A stretch of 64,000 nucleotides of DNA from CAIMWS01 sp964409245 (GTDB lineage: Bacteria > Verrucomicrobiota > Verrucomicrobiia > Limisphaerales > UBA1319), in NCBI GenBank assembly GCA_964409245.1, contig CAYPCQ010000035.1:1-64000 (forward strand), written 5' to 3'. A program made the position numbers and the translations under genes. The stretch's first letter is position 1; each line of letters starts with the position of its first letter. Below, piece by piece: positions 52,034 to 60,601 of this stretch. A model generated the notes under the pieces. That model was not told the origin of the DNA and searched no databases. It was given only the letters and a program-made list of their open reading frames with translations.

Positions 52034-53326
52034 TCAGTAAACCGGGGGGTGAGTAGCTGCGGTTTGGTGCCATTGTGCCTGCTGGGAGTGGCTTTTGGCA
52101 TCCATTTTTTCGAGCCAGCCAGCCAGTTGGTGGGTGAACTTATTCTGGCATTCGAGGGTTGCGTGCGTTAAATCCGCATAATCCTTTTCGGTTTGCACCA
52201 GCAAATCCTCCTGGAAGCAAAGCGCCAGCTTCGGATGCTGACGCTGTAGATCGCGCAACCACCCTTGCATCTCAATCCGCAAGGAGGGATCCAAATGCCG
52301 GCTCAACACCGGGTTCAACTGCCCGCAGCAAAGGATCACCCGCAAGCCGCGGTTTTCGCACTCCTGAACAAACTCCTCAAAAGCCCGCATTTGGAACTGG
52401 CTGTGTGCGTCGCGGCGATAGCTGGGGGCGATTTCCTGAGCCCGCTTTTCCAGGCTGCTTTCCAAATGAGCGTTATAAGCCGATTGCTCAAGCTGGGTTA
52501 TGGAGGTTCCCAATGCCCGCTGCGCCAGAACATCGCGAAAACGGAACAAAGGCATCGCTTGCCCTAAAAAGGCGTAGAGAACCGGCCGCCACGAAGCGTA
52601 TTTCAACGAACCCAGGCGGAAGGCTTCAGGCCAATCCCGGGCGGCAAAAAATAACGGAAAAGCCTCCGAGTAGGTGCTCAGGTAAAAATAGTTTTCGCTC
52701 AGGTAACAAATCACATTTTTATACCGGCCTGGATCCAGGTGGCGCAAGGTAAGCAGCAAGTCATATCCCCGGCTGCCGGGATAATGCAGTTCCGTGGTCC
52801 ACAATTTTTCGCCCAGCAGCTGGTTCAACACGTTTTCCTCAATCTGGGCCCGGGTCTGGCTGGAGCCCATCAGGATGGCTTGGGAGGGTTTGGTATTTTC
52901 GGGCAGCAGCGTTTCCTTGAAATAAAAACGGGCCAGGTTGTGCGTGCTGGATCCCTGCCACATGAAAGCCCAAAACAAATTGGTGTGGCCAGCAGCCAGC
53001 AGCCAGAGGTTCAATCCGGCGAAACCCAGGATGGAGTTTAAAATCCAGCGGTAGTGGCCATACCATGCGCGGGACCGGAGCCATCGGTTCAAGCCAATCC
53101 CGACGAGCAGGATGCACCACGCCCAAGTGAGCCACCAGAGACCGTCCTGGAATCGGCCCCTGAAAAATGTGGCGGGATCCGGAATTTTCCCTTCGCTGAG
53201 ACGGATTAAAGCGGACCCCAGCCTGGCCGCCAGCCAGCCGGCCAGAGCGTGGCCGAGTCCGGCAAACGCCAGCCATGCAACGGCTAGAAGCCCACTCAAA
53301 ATCTGCAACCAGCGGGAAATTTTCAT
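52034..53326 (-). CDS. SGNH-like membrane-anchored partner of MBOAT acyltransferase
   Basis: 430 residues from ATG 53326 (MKISRWLQILSG), 4 bp after the MBOAT stop. Three or four hydrophobic segments cover the first ~150 residues (LLAVAWLAFAGLGHALAGWLA; TWAWCILLVGIGL; ILGFAGLNLWLLA). The soluble part contains ILMGSSQTRAQIEE (a GDS-like block with candidate serine) and near the end DLTHATLECQNKFTHQLAGWL (quoted up to the DxxH-like DLTH). This order fits an SGNH/AlgJ- or DUF1574-like protein that works with an MBOAT to O-acylate a glycan on the outer face of the membrane. The catalytic assignment is tentative. Confidence 0.6.
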   Translation of the reverse strand: MKISRWLQILSGLLAVAWLAFAGLGHALAGWLAARLGSALIRLSEGKIPDPATFFRGRFQDGLWWLTWAWCILLVGIGLNRWLRSRAWYGHYRWILNSILGFAGLNLWLLAAGHTNLFWAFMWQGSSTHNLARFYFKETLLPENTKPSQAILMGSSQTRAQIEENVLNQLLGEKLWTTELHYPGSRGYDLLLTLRHLDPGRYKNVICYLSENYFYLSTYSEAFPLFFAARDWPEAFRLGSLKYASWRPVLYAFLGQAMPLFRFRDVLAQRALGTSITQLEQSAYNAHLESSLEKRAQEIAPSYRRDAHSQFQMRAFEEFVQECENRGLRVILCCGQLNPVLSRHLDPSLRIEMQGWLRDLQRQHPKLALCFQEDLLVQTEKDYADLTHATLECQNKFTHQLAGWLEKMDAKSHSQQAQWHQTAATHPPVY

Positions 53327-53330
53327 GTTA

Positions 53331-54788
53331 TCAGAACTGGAAGTATATGAATTGGGCTCCCTCAAACACTCCCAGAAAGGTAATTGCCGCCAGGGAGGAG
53401 ATGACCGCCAGCGTTTGCCAATGGCTGGGCCAATGATAAAAGCGGTTCATGGCCGCTTGTTTCCATTGGAACAGAAAACTCACGCCCCCCAGGACGGCCA
53501 GTCCCAGGATCAGCGGGTGAGGGCTGCCCCAGCTGCCCAAATTAAACATGGCGCGAAGGTAGTTTTCGACTGTCTGGAGTTGGTTGAGCCGGGGCGGAAG
53601 CGAGCCGGCCCGGAAGATCAACCACCCAACGCAGGTGATGTGAAAGAACAGGAATATCATTACGGCTCCTTTAAGCCGCGGGAGCCAGCCGGATGGCGAA
53701 CCGCCAGTTTGTGAAGTCCGGGGCTTGTCCGCGCCGGTCAAGGTTTGCCACCAACGGTGCCCAGCCAGCAAAAGCCCATGGTATAATCCCCATAGGACGT
53801 AGGCCGACCCCGCCCCATGCCAAAGTCCTCCCAGGAGCATCGTCAGCATCAGGTTGCGATAAGTTTTGCCCAAACCGTAACGGTTGCCGCCCAGAGGAAT
53901 ATAAAGGTAATCGCGCAGCCAGGTAGATAGGCTGATGTGCCAGTTTTGCCAAAACCGGGATGGATTGGTGACCAGGTATGGCGCCTGGAAATTTACGGTC
54001 AGCTCAAATCCCATTAGCTTTGAAAGCCCCCGTGCGATGTCCGAATAACCGGAAAAATCACCGTAAATTTGAAAGGCGAAGGCATAAATGATCAGCCAGG
54101 CGTTCAAGCCTTCAAAAGGCGGGGCAGAACCGGAAAACCCCCAGTCCACGACTGGGGCAAGCCGGTCCGCAATGACCACCTTCTTCACCAATCCCATCAG
54201 GATCAACCAAACTCCGTTCACCACTTCGTCCCGCTTGACCACCCGGGGGGCCTCGCATTGCGGCAACAGGAATGATGCCCGCACAATGGGACCCGCCACC
54301 AAGTGCGGGAAAAAGGCCACATAGAGCATGAAATTCAGTGGATCACGGGTGGCTTTTAACTCGCTCCGGTAAACATCGATGGTGTAGCTCATGGAAAGGA
54401 AAGTGTAGAAGGAAATGCCCACTGGCAAAACCACATGCAGGGTGGGCAGGCTGGCATGCATGCCGAGGACGGCCAGCAGGCTTTGCAGGCTATCGGCGAA
54501 AAAGTTGAAATACTTGAAGATCCCCAAAAAACCCATGTTGATGACCATGCTTCCAGCCAGATATAGCTTTCGCCGTGCCCGGTTGTGTTCAGGCTCGATC
54601 CACAGTGCGCAATAGTAATCAAAAAAGGTCGAAAACAACAACAGGCTCAGGAAACGCCAATCCCACCACCCGTAGAAAACGTAACTGGCCGCCAGCAACA
54701 TCCGGTTCTGTCCCAAGTGGCCCAACCGATAATAAAGCAGCAGGACAATCGCCAGAAATACCAGGAATGTGATGGAGTTGAATACCAT
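53331..54788 (-). CDS. MBOAT-family O-acyltransferase (AlgI/DltB-like)
   Basis: 485 residues from ATG 54788 (MVFNSITFLVFLAIVLLLYY), the classic MBOAT beginning; the frame is open further upstream but lacks such a start. Around ten membrane segments. Family motifs: VLPVGISFYTFLSMSYTIDVYR, FGYF-like GDFSGYSDIARG, FWQNWHISLSTWLRDYLYIPLGGNR (given in part by its WHISLS and YIPLGGNR) and the catalytic histidine in LLGGLWHGAG. It moves acyl groups across the inner membrane onto exported polysaccharides such as alginate-, cellulose- or other exopolymers. The small gap to the SGNH-like gene indicates a two-gene operon. No polysaccharide synthase is adjacent. Confidence 0.9.
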   Translation of the reverse strand: MVFNSITFLVFLAIVLLLYYRLGHLGQNRMLLAASYVFYGWWDWRFLSLLLFSTFFDYYCALWIEPEHNRARRKLYLAGSMVINMGFLGIFKYFNFFADSLQSLLAVLGMHASLPTLHVVLPVGISFYTFLSMSYTIDVYRSELKATRDPLNFMLYVAFFPHLVAGPIVRASFLLPQCEAPRVVKRDEVVNGVWLILMGLVKKVVIADRLAPVVDWGFSGSAPPFEGLNAWLIIYAFAFQIYGDFSGYSDIARGLSKLMGFELTVNFQAPYLVTNPSRFWQNWHISLSTWLRDYLYIPLGGNRYGLGKTYRNLMLTMLLGGLWHGAGSAYVLWGLYHGLLLAGHRWWQTLTGADKPRTSQTGGSPSGWLPRLKGAVMIFLFFHITCVGWLIFRAGSLPPRLNQLQTVENYLRAMFNLGSWGSPHPLILGLAVLGGVSFLFQWKQAAMNRFYHWPSHWQTLAVISSLAAITFLGVFEGAQFIYFQF

Positions 54789-54928
54789 GCAGAACCTTCT
54801 ACGGGCCGGAAAAGCGGGTAAAAGCCGCACTCCCCTGAAATGCCGGATATGCTCCGAGTCCTTCAGGCCGCGCAAACAGTTGAATTCCGTTGGTTCGCAT
54901 TGAATTCTGGCCGGGGGGATTATTAACT

Positions 54929-54942
54929 GCTTCCCGGGAAGC
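54929..54942. promoter_or_regulatory. Perfect 14-bp palindrome, possible operator
   Basis: GCTTCCCGGGAAGC reads the same on both strands. It lies in the 268-bp divergent region between the MBOAT gene and the dehydratase-like operon, 115 bp before the first TTG start. Only one copy was noticed. Confidence 0.3.
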
Positions 54943-55056
54943 GAGTCAAAACCATTTATCCAAAGGCGGAATCCATTCCCAATCCCGGCGGGGTAGCTTG
55001 CGGTTGCTCACTTTCCCGGTTGAATCCATCTGGATTGCCATTAGATTGGCCTCGTT

Positions 55057-56061
55057 TTGAAAACCGTCATATATGAATGCCCTTTTATCCCTGCGGAGTG
55101 GATAGCGGCCCACGGATTGCGTCCCAGCCGCGTTCAACCGCCCGCCGCCGGCGCCATTCTGAGCCTCGGCTCCGAGGACGGCACTTGTCCCTATGCCCGG
55201 GCTTGTCTTGCCGCCTTTTTCCATTATCCCGGTGACGCCATCGTCTATACCACCACTTGTGACCAGATGCGGCGGGGCTGTGAGGTGACCATCGCCCAAA
55301 CTGCGAAACCAGTATTTGTCCTTCACGTTCCCAAGACTTGGGAGCAACCGGAAGCTCCAGCCTTCTACCGGGAGGAGCTTTTACGGCTGAGCCGGTTCCT
55401 GGTCAATCTGGGCGGGCACCCTCCGTCCACCTCCAAACTTTCAGAAGTCCTGCTGGCCTTCGATGACGCGCGCCGCCAATTGGTCGAACTCCGATCAGTT
55501 GCCACTACTCGCCAGTTTTCCGAATTCATCGCCAGGTTCAACCAAGCTGGAGATCCAGGCTGCATGGCCGATATTCGCAAGGTGTTTGACGCCGCTCCGC
55601 CCGCCGCACCTGCCCGGAAAAAGATTCCCATCGCGCTCTTTGGCAGCCCCCTTATGAGCCACCATTACTTTCTGTTTGATAGTTTGGAAAAACTCGGGGG
55701 ACGCATCGTACTGGACGGCACCACAACCGGCGAACTGGGGCTGCCTGGCTTGATGGACCGCCGGGCTATTCAGGATGATCCGCTCCAGTGCCTTGTAGAC
55801 GCTTATTTCGGAACCATACCAGACGCATTCCGGCGTCCCAATACCCAGCTTTACGCCTGGTTTCGCGAAAAAGGCCTGGAGCGGGGCGTGCGCGGCATTT
55901 TGTTCCGCCACTATGTCTGGTGCGATACCTGGCATTCGGAAGCCCAACGGTTGAAAGAGTGGTCCTCCTGGCCCGTAGTATCCTTGGAAACCGGAGAGGA
56001 GGCCCAAATGACCGGTCATACGCTGGCTCGGCTGCAGTCACTGATCGAGATGCTTCAATGA
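55057..56061 (+). CDS. 2-hydroxyacyl-CoA dehydratase/benzoyl-CoA-reductase-like subunit (HgdB-type)
   Basis: 334 residues. The start is a TTG at 55057 (TTGAAAACC), taken because the conserved region MKTVIYECPFIPAEWIAAHG begins there; no ATG fits. Cysteines C8, C44, C50, C68 and C75 in EGTCPYARAC-like GTCPYARAC and TTTCDQMRRGC correspond to the cluster region of HgdB/FldB/BcrB proteins, and HYVWCDTWHSEA matches the late Cys motif (KxCxxW..E type). These subunits hold a [4Fe-4S] or double-cubane cluster and take part in radical dehydration of 2-hydroxyacyl-CoA, arene reduction or related ATP-driven reductions. The stop overlaps the next ATG as ATGA. Length is shorter than the ~380-430 typical of family members. 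Confidence 0.8.
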   Translation: MKTVIYECPFIPAEWIAAHGLRPSRVQPPAAGAILSLGSEDGTCPYARACLAAFFHYPGDAIVYTTTCDQMRRGCEVTIAQTAKPVFVLHVPKTWEQPEAPAFYREELLRLSRFLVNLGGHPPSTSKLSEVLLAFDDARRQLVELRSVATTRQFSEFIARFNQAGDPGCMADIRKVFDAAPPAAPARKKIPIALFGSPLMSHHYFLFDSLEKLGGRIVLDGTTTGELGLPGLMDRRAIQDDPLQCLVDAYFGTIPDAFRRPNTQLYAWFREKGLERGVRGILFRHYVWCDTWHSEAQRLKEWSSWPVVSLETGEEAQMTGHTLARLQSLIEMLQ

Positions 56062-57443
56062 TTACTGCTCCCCGCCAGATTTCGCTCGATGAGTGGGATG
56101 ATCGTTACCGGGAATTGCACGCTGCCGGCCTGGTGGAACCCACTTATGGAGGCCCCCTGCGCCGCCACTTCGAGGAGGGGCACGATCTCCGTCTGCGCAC
56201 CTTGCGCTTTGATAATTCAGCCGCCTCCTTGCGCCTTTGGAATTTCTTGCTGACCGAAGAGGATCGCCTGCGGGAATGCCGCCGGCAGGGGCGCAAATTG
56301 GTGGGAACCATGAAGGATCTGGGCACGGTGCCAGTCATGGCCTACGCCTTCCCCAATTTGACCGCCTTTTATCCTGATGGCGCCTGGTGGATTCCCTGTG
56401 TCATGGAATTCAGCGATGGCTTGCTGCGGATCGCCGATTCCCTGGGCATTGACGATTCTTTTTGCCCGGTGCGGGCTATGTTGGGAGCCTTTCTGACGGA
56501 GGCGCATTTCCCGCGGCCGGATTTGCTGGTCTGCAGCGTGGGCGCCACCTGTGACGATTTCTCCGGCATTGCCCAGCGTTTGAATGGATTGGGATTTCCC
56601 ATTCTCTGGTGGGAGATACCCCACCGCCGCCCGGCTGATTCCGGGGAAGCGGGTTTCCTTATGCCCGGGGGGATGGTTTTGCCCAAGACCCAGGTCGGTT
56701 TGGTCAAATCCGAGCTGTCCAGGATTCAAAGCGCCATGGAAGAGCTGGCTGGTGAAAGGCTGGCTGAAACCATGCTGGCAGCCGGCATCCGCCGGGCCAA
56801 CCGCGTGCGCCGCTGTCTGGAGGAACTTCGCCGGCAGGTGTTTGTGGCGGATCGATCTCCTTTGCCTGCTTTGGAACTTCTGATTGCCGAGATGATGGCC
56901 ATCCATTTTTGCTCTGATCAGGAGCAAGCTGCCCAAGCGCTGGAGGAACTCCTGGTTCAAGTGCGAGCCAGGATCGATAACGGCCAGGGCTTCGGTTCCT
57001 CTTCAGCGGCCCGCATTTACTGGGTCAATCCCGTTTCCGACCTGCGGGTGATGAACCTCTTGGAAGACTGCGGCGCCCGGCTGTGTGGCACGGATAACAT
57101 GTTTTGCCATGCCTTGGACATGATTCCGGAAAACCTTCCCCCTTTGGATGCCTTGGCAGGCATGGCCTTGATGGATCCCATGGCCGGTTCCGCCGCGGAA
57201 CGTGCCGGGCGGATTTGCCAGGAAATGCGGGCCTGGCGTTGTGAAGGCCTGGTCATTTCGCGCATTCCCGGCGCCAGCCATTGCGCTTGGGAAGGGCAGA
57301 TCATTGCGGACTTGGTTCATGACCGGCTGGATTTGCCGGTAGTGGAACTTGAAGTTCCGCCCGTTGCCGATTCCTTCCAATCCAGCCTGCGTTCTCGCCT
57401 CGAGGCCTTGGTGGAAACCATTATCAGCAGGAGGACTTTATGA
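56058..57443 (+). CDS. Second 2-hydroxyacyl-CoA dehydratase-like subunit
   Basis: 461 residues from ATG 56058 (MITAPRQISLDEWDDRY), overlapping the previous stop as ATGA. Fold and order follow the HgdA/FldC-type family: LLVCSVGATCDDFSGIAQRL, FPILWWEIPHRRP, RANRVRRCLEELRR, RIYWVNPVSDLRVMNLLEDCG, CGTDNMF, and GLVISRIPGASHC near the end. The early CxxxxxxCDD and the late Cys in SHCAWEGQ could bind a cluster. Together with the first subunit it should form the catalytic heterodimer. Which acyl-CoA, or even whether CoA esters, are the substrate is not shown, since no CoA-transferase or ligase is nearby. The stop overlaps the activase start. Confidence 0.75.
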   Translation: MITAPRQISLDEWDDRYRELHAAGLVEPTYGGPLRRHFEEGHDLRLRTLRFDNSAASLRLWNFLLTEEDRLRECRRQGRKLVGTMKDLGTVPVMAYAFPNLTAFYPDGAWWIPCVMEFSDGLLRIADSLGIDDSFCPVRAMLGAFLTEAHFPRPDLLVCSVGATCDDFSGIAQRLNGLGFPILWWEIPHRRPADSGEAGFLMPGGMVLPKTQVGLVKSELSRIQSAMEELAGERLAETMLAAGIRRANRVRRCLEELRRQVFVADRSPLPALELLIAEMMAIHFCSDQEQAAQALEELLVQVRARIDNGQGFGSSSAARIYWVNPVSDLRVMNLLEDCGARLCGTDNMFCHALDMIPENLPPLDALAGMALMDPMAGSAAERAGRICQEMRAWRCEGLVISRIPGASHCAWEGQIIADLVHDRLDLPVVELEVPPVADSFQSSLRSRLEALVETIISRRTL

Positions 57444-58228
57444 TTACTGCCGGCATCGACGCGGGCTCCCGGGCTATCAAGGCCGTGCTTTGGGATTCCG
57501 AAACCGGGCGCCTGCTGGCCACGGCCATCACGGATCAAGGGGTTGCCCAGGCGGAACTGGCGCGGGATATCTATCAAAATTTGCTCCAAACTGCGGCCAT
57601 TGATCCATCCCGCGTGGCGCGCGTGGTGGCCACCGGCTACGGGCGCAACCTCGTTGACTTTGCCACCACCACCATTACCGAAATCACCTGCCATGCCCGC
57701 GGTGTGCGCTTTCTGGCGCCGGATGTCCGCACCATCATCGAAATCGGCGGTCAGGATAGCAAATTAATCCGGCTGACGCCCTCGGGCGCTGTTCGGGATT
57801 TTGCCATGAACGACCGCTGCGCGGCGGGAACAGGCCGCTTTCTGGAGGTGGTGGCCAGCCGCCTGCAAATACCGCTGGCGGATTTATCCGCCTTGGCCGA
57901 AAAAAGCCGGAAACCGGCGGCCATCAGCAGCATGTGCGTGGTTTTTGCCGAGACGGAAATCATCGGTCTGTTGGCTGGTGGAACGCCCCCGGAGGACATT
58001 GTTGCGGGCATTCATTCCGCGGTTGCCACCCGCGTGGCGGCCATGGCCGGCCGCCATGTGGACTCCCCGATATATTTCACCGGCGGGGTCGCGCTGATTC
58101 CCCGCATGGCCCGCGCTTTGAGCGAAATTCTTGGCCAGCCCATCCGCACCGTGGAGCGGCCTTGTTTCACTGGAGCGCTCGGCGCCGCCGTGCTGGCCGC
58201 CAGCCAGGAATTGGTCGTGAAGCCATGA
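57440..58228 (+). CDS. ATP-dependent activator of 2-hydroxyacyl-CoA dehydratase (HgdC-type)
   Basis: 262 residues, typical length. ASKHA ATPase with AGIDAGSRAIKAVLW (phosphate 1), IIEIGGQDSKLI (phosphate 2) and YFTGGVALIPRM (adenosine). The two cysteines that bind the subunit-bridging [4Fe-4S] cluster are at C127 (NDRCAAGTGRF) and C166 (SSMCVVFAETE), the same spacing as in characterised HgdC. The homodimer spends ATP to fire one low-potential electron into the dehydratase or reductase. The start overlaps the previous stop (ATGA at 57440-57443). An electron donor gene (ferredoxin or flavodoxin) is not adjacent. Confidence 0.92.
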   Translation: MITAGIDAGSRAIKAVLWDSETGRLLATAITDQGVAQAELARDIYQNLLQTAAIDPSRVARVVATGYGRNLVDFATTTITEITCHARGVRFLAPDVRTIIEIGGQDSKLIRLTPSGAVRDFAMNDRCAAGTGRFLEVVASRLQIPLADLSALAEKSRKPAAISSMCVVFAETEIIGLLAGGTPPEDIVAGIHSAVATRVAAMAGRHVDSPIYFTGGVALIPRMARALSEILGQPIRTVERPCFTGALGAAVLAASQELVVKP

Positions 58229-58290
58229 AGTCTGGCTGCAGAATGGTGAAACAATTCCTGGCGGAATCCCATCGGACCATCCACCCAGCG

Positions 58291-59706
58291 TCAGATGGCT
58301 TTGCGGCTGCCGCTTCTGGACGCCTGCGCACAACGGTAAAAGGTAAGCCACGATTCCCCCCGGGATTGGCGCAGCAGCAGCAGCGCCAGCTCCCGCAAGT
58401 GGTAATCCCCCCACATGGAGCTTTCCCCATTGGGCACCTTTTGCCCCTTGGCCAGATGATCCCAACCATTGGGACGATGATAGACCGAATGCAGCAGCAA
58501 GCCCTGGTGCCTCGCGTTGAGGGAGAGATAGGGCTCGTTCAGCAAAGTTTGAGCGACCGTTAATCCTGCCTGCCGATAACGCAATCCTTGGCTGGCATTT
58601 GTTTGGTCCAAAACATTCCCCAAGCGGATGAGCCCTTGGGCTGCGATAGCCGCCGCCGAGCTATCCACCGGTTCCCACACATTGAACGGATCCGCCGGCC
58701 GGTCCAGGTAATTGCCCAGGCGATGCAAATGAGGAGCGCCCGTATCCCAATAGGGCACCCCGCAGACCGGGCTGTTTTCCAGGAAAAAATCGGCGGTGGC
58801 CATGGCTGCTTTGAGGAGTGGCTCGCGCGTCTTTCGCCGTCCGCCCAGGGTGGCAAATTCCGCCGCAGGCAGCCGGTCGAGGAATTCCAATTGTTCGGCG
58901 AAGCCACAGATGGCCCAGGCCAGGCCGCGGGTCCAGGTGGTGAACGGTGAATAGCCTTGCTGCGAGCTGGGGCAGCGGTAGGAGCCGTCATTGATATTGA
59001 AAACGCTTTCGTGCGCGGTGCGCCCGCGAAGGTCATAGATATCCCGCCCTTCGCCATAGTAAACCGCGAACCGGGCCGTGGTTTGGGCGTGCGCCACCAA
59101 TCGCTCCAGCAAGGATATCCTGGCATCCCGCTCACCCATCAAAACGTGCCCCAGCAGGTGGGCCACCCCCAAGGATCGGAGCGATCGGAGCGTATCGATG
59201 AAAAGCGAATGGGGCCCGTTGAATGAATAAATGTAGCCGAGCCCATCCGGCAGTCCGGTCCAGCGCGCGGCCTGCACCGCTCCTGAAACCTTGAGCGCCA
59301 GCTCGTAAAAAGCCTGCTCCGGCTCGGATTGGGCCAGCTTCCCCTCCTTCATCAGGCGCAGCAGGTTCCCATAGGTCGAGATATTATTGAAACCGTGATC
59401 ATGCACCCCCGTATGCGAAACATGGCCGGCCATGTGCTTCATCGTGTGGGCGCGTCCCCATTCCAAAAAGGAAGGTTCACCCGTGGCATCGTACTGCAGC
59501 AAGGCGGACCCGAATAAAAAACCTTGGGTCCACTCCGTCCAACCCCGTGCGGTGTATTTGCCCTGGCTGGTGAAGACCGGCGTTCCTTGTGCCGGATCCC
59601 AGGTCTTTTGGAGGCTGTGCATTTTCTGGGTGGACACATCGAACAACCGGGTGAGCGCCGGCAAGAGCTTCTGGGACGTGACTTGATTATCGATTTTCAA
59701 GGCCAT
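58291..59706 (-). CDS. Cytoplasmic GH88 unsaturated uronyl hydrolase
   Basis: 471 residues, no signal peptide. Alpha/alpha barrel of GH88. D103 in HDHGFNNIS and D171 in LFIDTLRSLR sit where the two catalytic aspartates of unsaturated glucuronyl hydrolases lie. TTWTRGLAWA, PYWDTGAP and EPVDSSAAAIAAQGL are further family marks. These enzymes hydrate the delta-4,5 bond of unsaturated uronic acids that polysaccharide lyases leave at oligosaccharide ends, here probably after import. No lyase is in the window. It converges on the activase gene and is followed on its 5' side by an SDR gene 49 bp away. Confidence 0.88.
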   Translation of the reverse strand: MALKIDNQVTSQKLLPALTRLFDVSTQKMHSLQKTWDPAQGTPVFTSQGKYTARGWTEWTQGFLFGSALLQYDATGEPSFLEWGRAHTMKHMAGHVSHTGVHDHGFNNISTYGNLLRLMKEGKLAQSEPEQAFYELALKVSGAVQAARWTGLPDGLGYIYSFNGPHSLFIDTLRSLRSLGVAHLLGHVLMGERDARISLLERLVAHAQTTARFAVYYGEGRDIYDLRGRTAHESVFNINDGSYRCPSSQQGYSPFTTWTRGLAWAICGFAEQLEFLDRLPAAEFATLGGRRKTREPLLKAAMATADFFLENSPVCGVPYWDTGAPHLHRLGNYLDRPADPFNVWEPVDSSAAAIAAQGLIRLGNVLDQTNASQGLRYRQAGLTVAQTLLNEPYLSLNARHQGLLLHSVYHRPNGWDHLAKGQKVPNGESSMWGDYHLRELALLLLRQSRGESWLTFYRCAQASRSGSRKAI

Positions 59707-59755
59707 AGGCTAAAGCAAACCTTCAAATATTTCAGAGGCGCATTCTAGCCTGTTT

Positions 59756-60550
59756 TCACAGTCTCCGCAAATGAAATCCGCCATCCACATTCAGGATTTC
59801 ACCCGTGCTGAAGGGCAGCCATCCCTGCGCCAGCCCGGCCACCGCTTTGCCCACATCTTCCGGCGTTCCCCAACGTTTGATCGGTGTCAATCCATCTCCG
59901 ATCAACCGGTCGTATTTCTCTTTGACCCCCTGGGTCATATCCGTGGCAATGATGCCCGGCCGGATTTCATAAACCCCAATGCCATATTCCGCCAGGCGTG
60001 TGGCGAACAAGGGGGTCAGCATGGACAAGGCCGCTTTGGCCACGCAGTATTCCCCGCGGTTGACGGACGCCGTGTAGGCGCTGATGGAGGAAATGGTCAC
60101 GATTCGCGGCGGCCCACAGGGGCATTCCCCCCGTTGGACTTCCTCGATCATCCATCGCGCCGCCGCTTGCGTCAGAAAATAGGGGCCTTTCACATTCACT
60201 TGGATCAGTCGATCAAAACTCTCTTCTCCACTTTCGAGCAGATCAGCACGCACTGCGGGGGCTACGCCAGCGTTGTTCACCAGCAGGTCCAGCCGGCCGA
60301 ACTTGGCGCGCACAAATTCCAGCAATTTATGGCGATCGGATCCTTGGGCGATATCGGCCTGGAAGATTTCTGCCTGGATTGAAACATTTCCTGCCTTTCC
60401 CCGCGCCAGGCAATCCGCTGCGGTGGCCACGGCGGCGGATTCCTGCTGATTATAATTGATCGCCAGGTTGTAACCGGCCTCCGCCAATTCCAAGGCGATG
60501 CCCCGCCCGATGCCGCGTGAACCACCTGTAATAAGAGCTACTGGATTCAT
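59756..60550 (-). CDS. Short-chain dehydrogenase/reductase (FabG-like)
   Basis: 264 residues. Cofactor motif TGGSRGIGRG at 9-18, NNAGVAP, catalytic SSISAY (serine) with Y..xK in GEYCVAKAAL, and the C-terminal INVDGG-like LNVDGGFHLRRL. NAD(P)-dependent oxidoreductase of the cytosol. FabG, sugar or sugar-acid reductase are all possible; the FabG-style ending favours 3-ketoacyl-type annotation but the context (GH88 49 bp downstream on the same strand) makes 2-keto-3-deoxy or uronate metabolism equally plausible. Co-transcription with GH88 is likely. Confidence 0.85.
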   Translation of the reverse strand: MNPVALITGGSRGIGRGIALELAEAGYNLAINYNQQESAAVATAADCLARGKAGNVSIQAEIFQADIAQGSDRHKLLEFVRAKFGRLDLLVNNAGVAPAVRADLLESGEESFDRLIQVNVKGPYFLTQAAARWMIEEVQRGECPCGPPRIVTISSISAYTASVNRGEYCVAKAALSMLTPLFATRLAEYGIGVYEIRPGIIATDMTQGVKEKYDRLIGDGLTPIKRWGTPEDVGKAVAGLAQGWLPFSTGEILNVDGGFHLRRL

Positions 60551-60601
60551 GGCCGCCCATGGTAGCCGAACGGCGTGGGCTTGAAAACCCTGAATCGTGA
60601 G

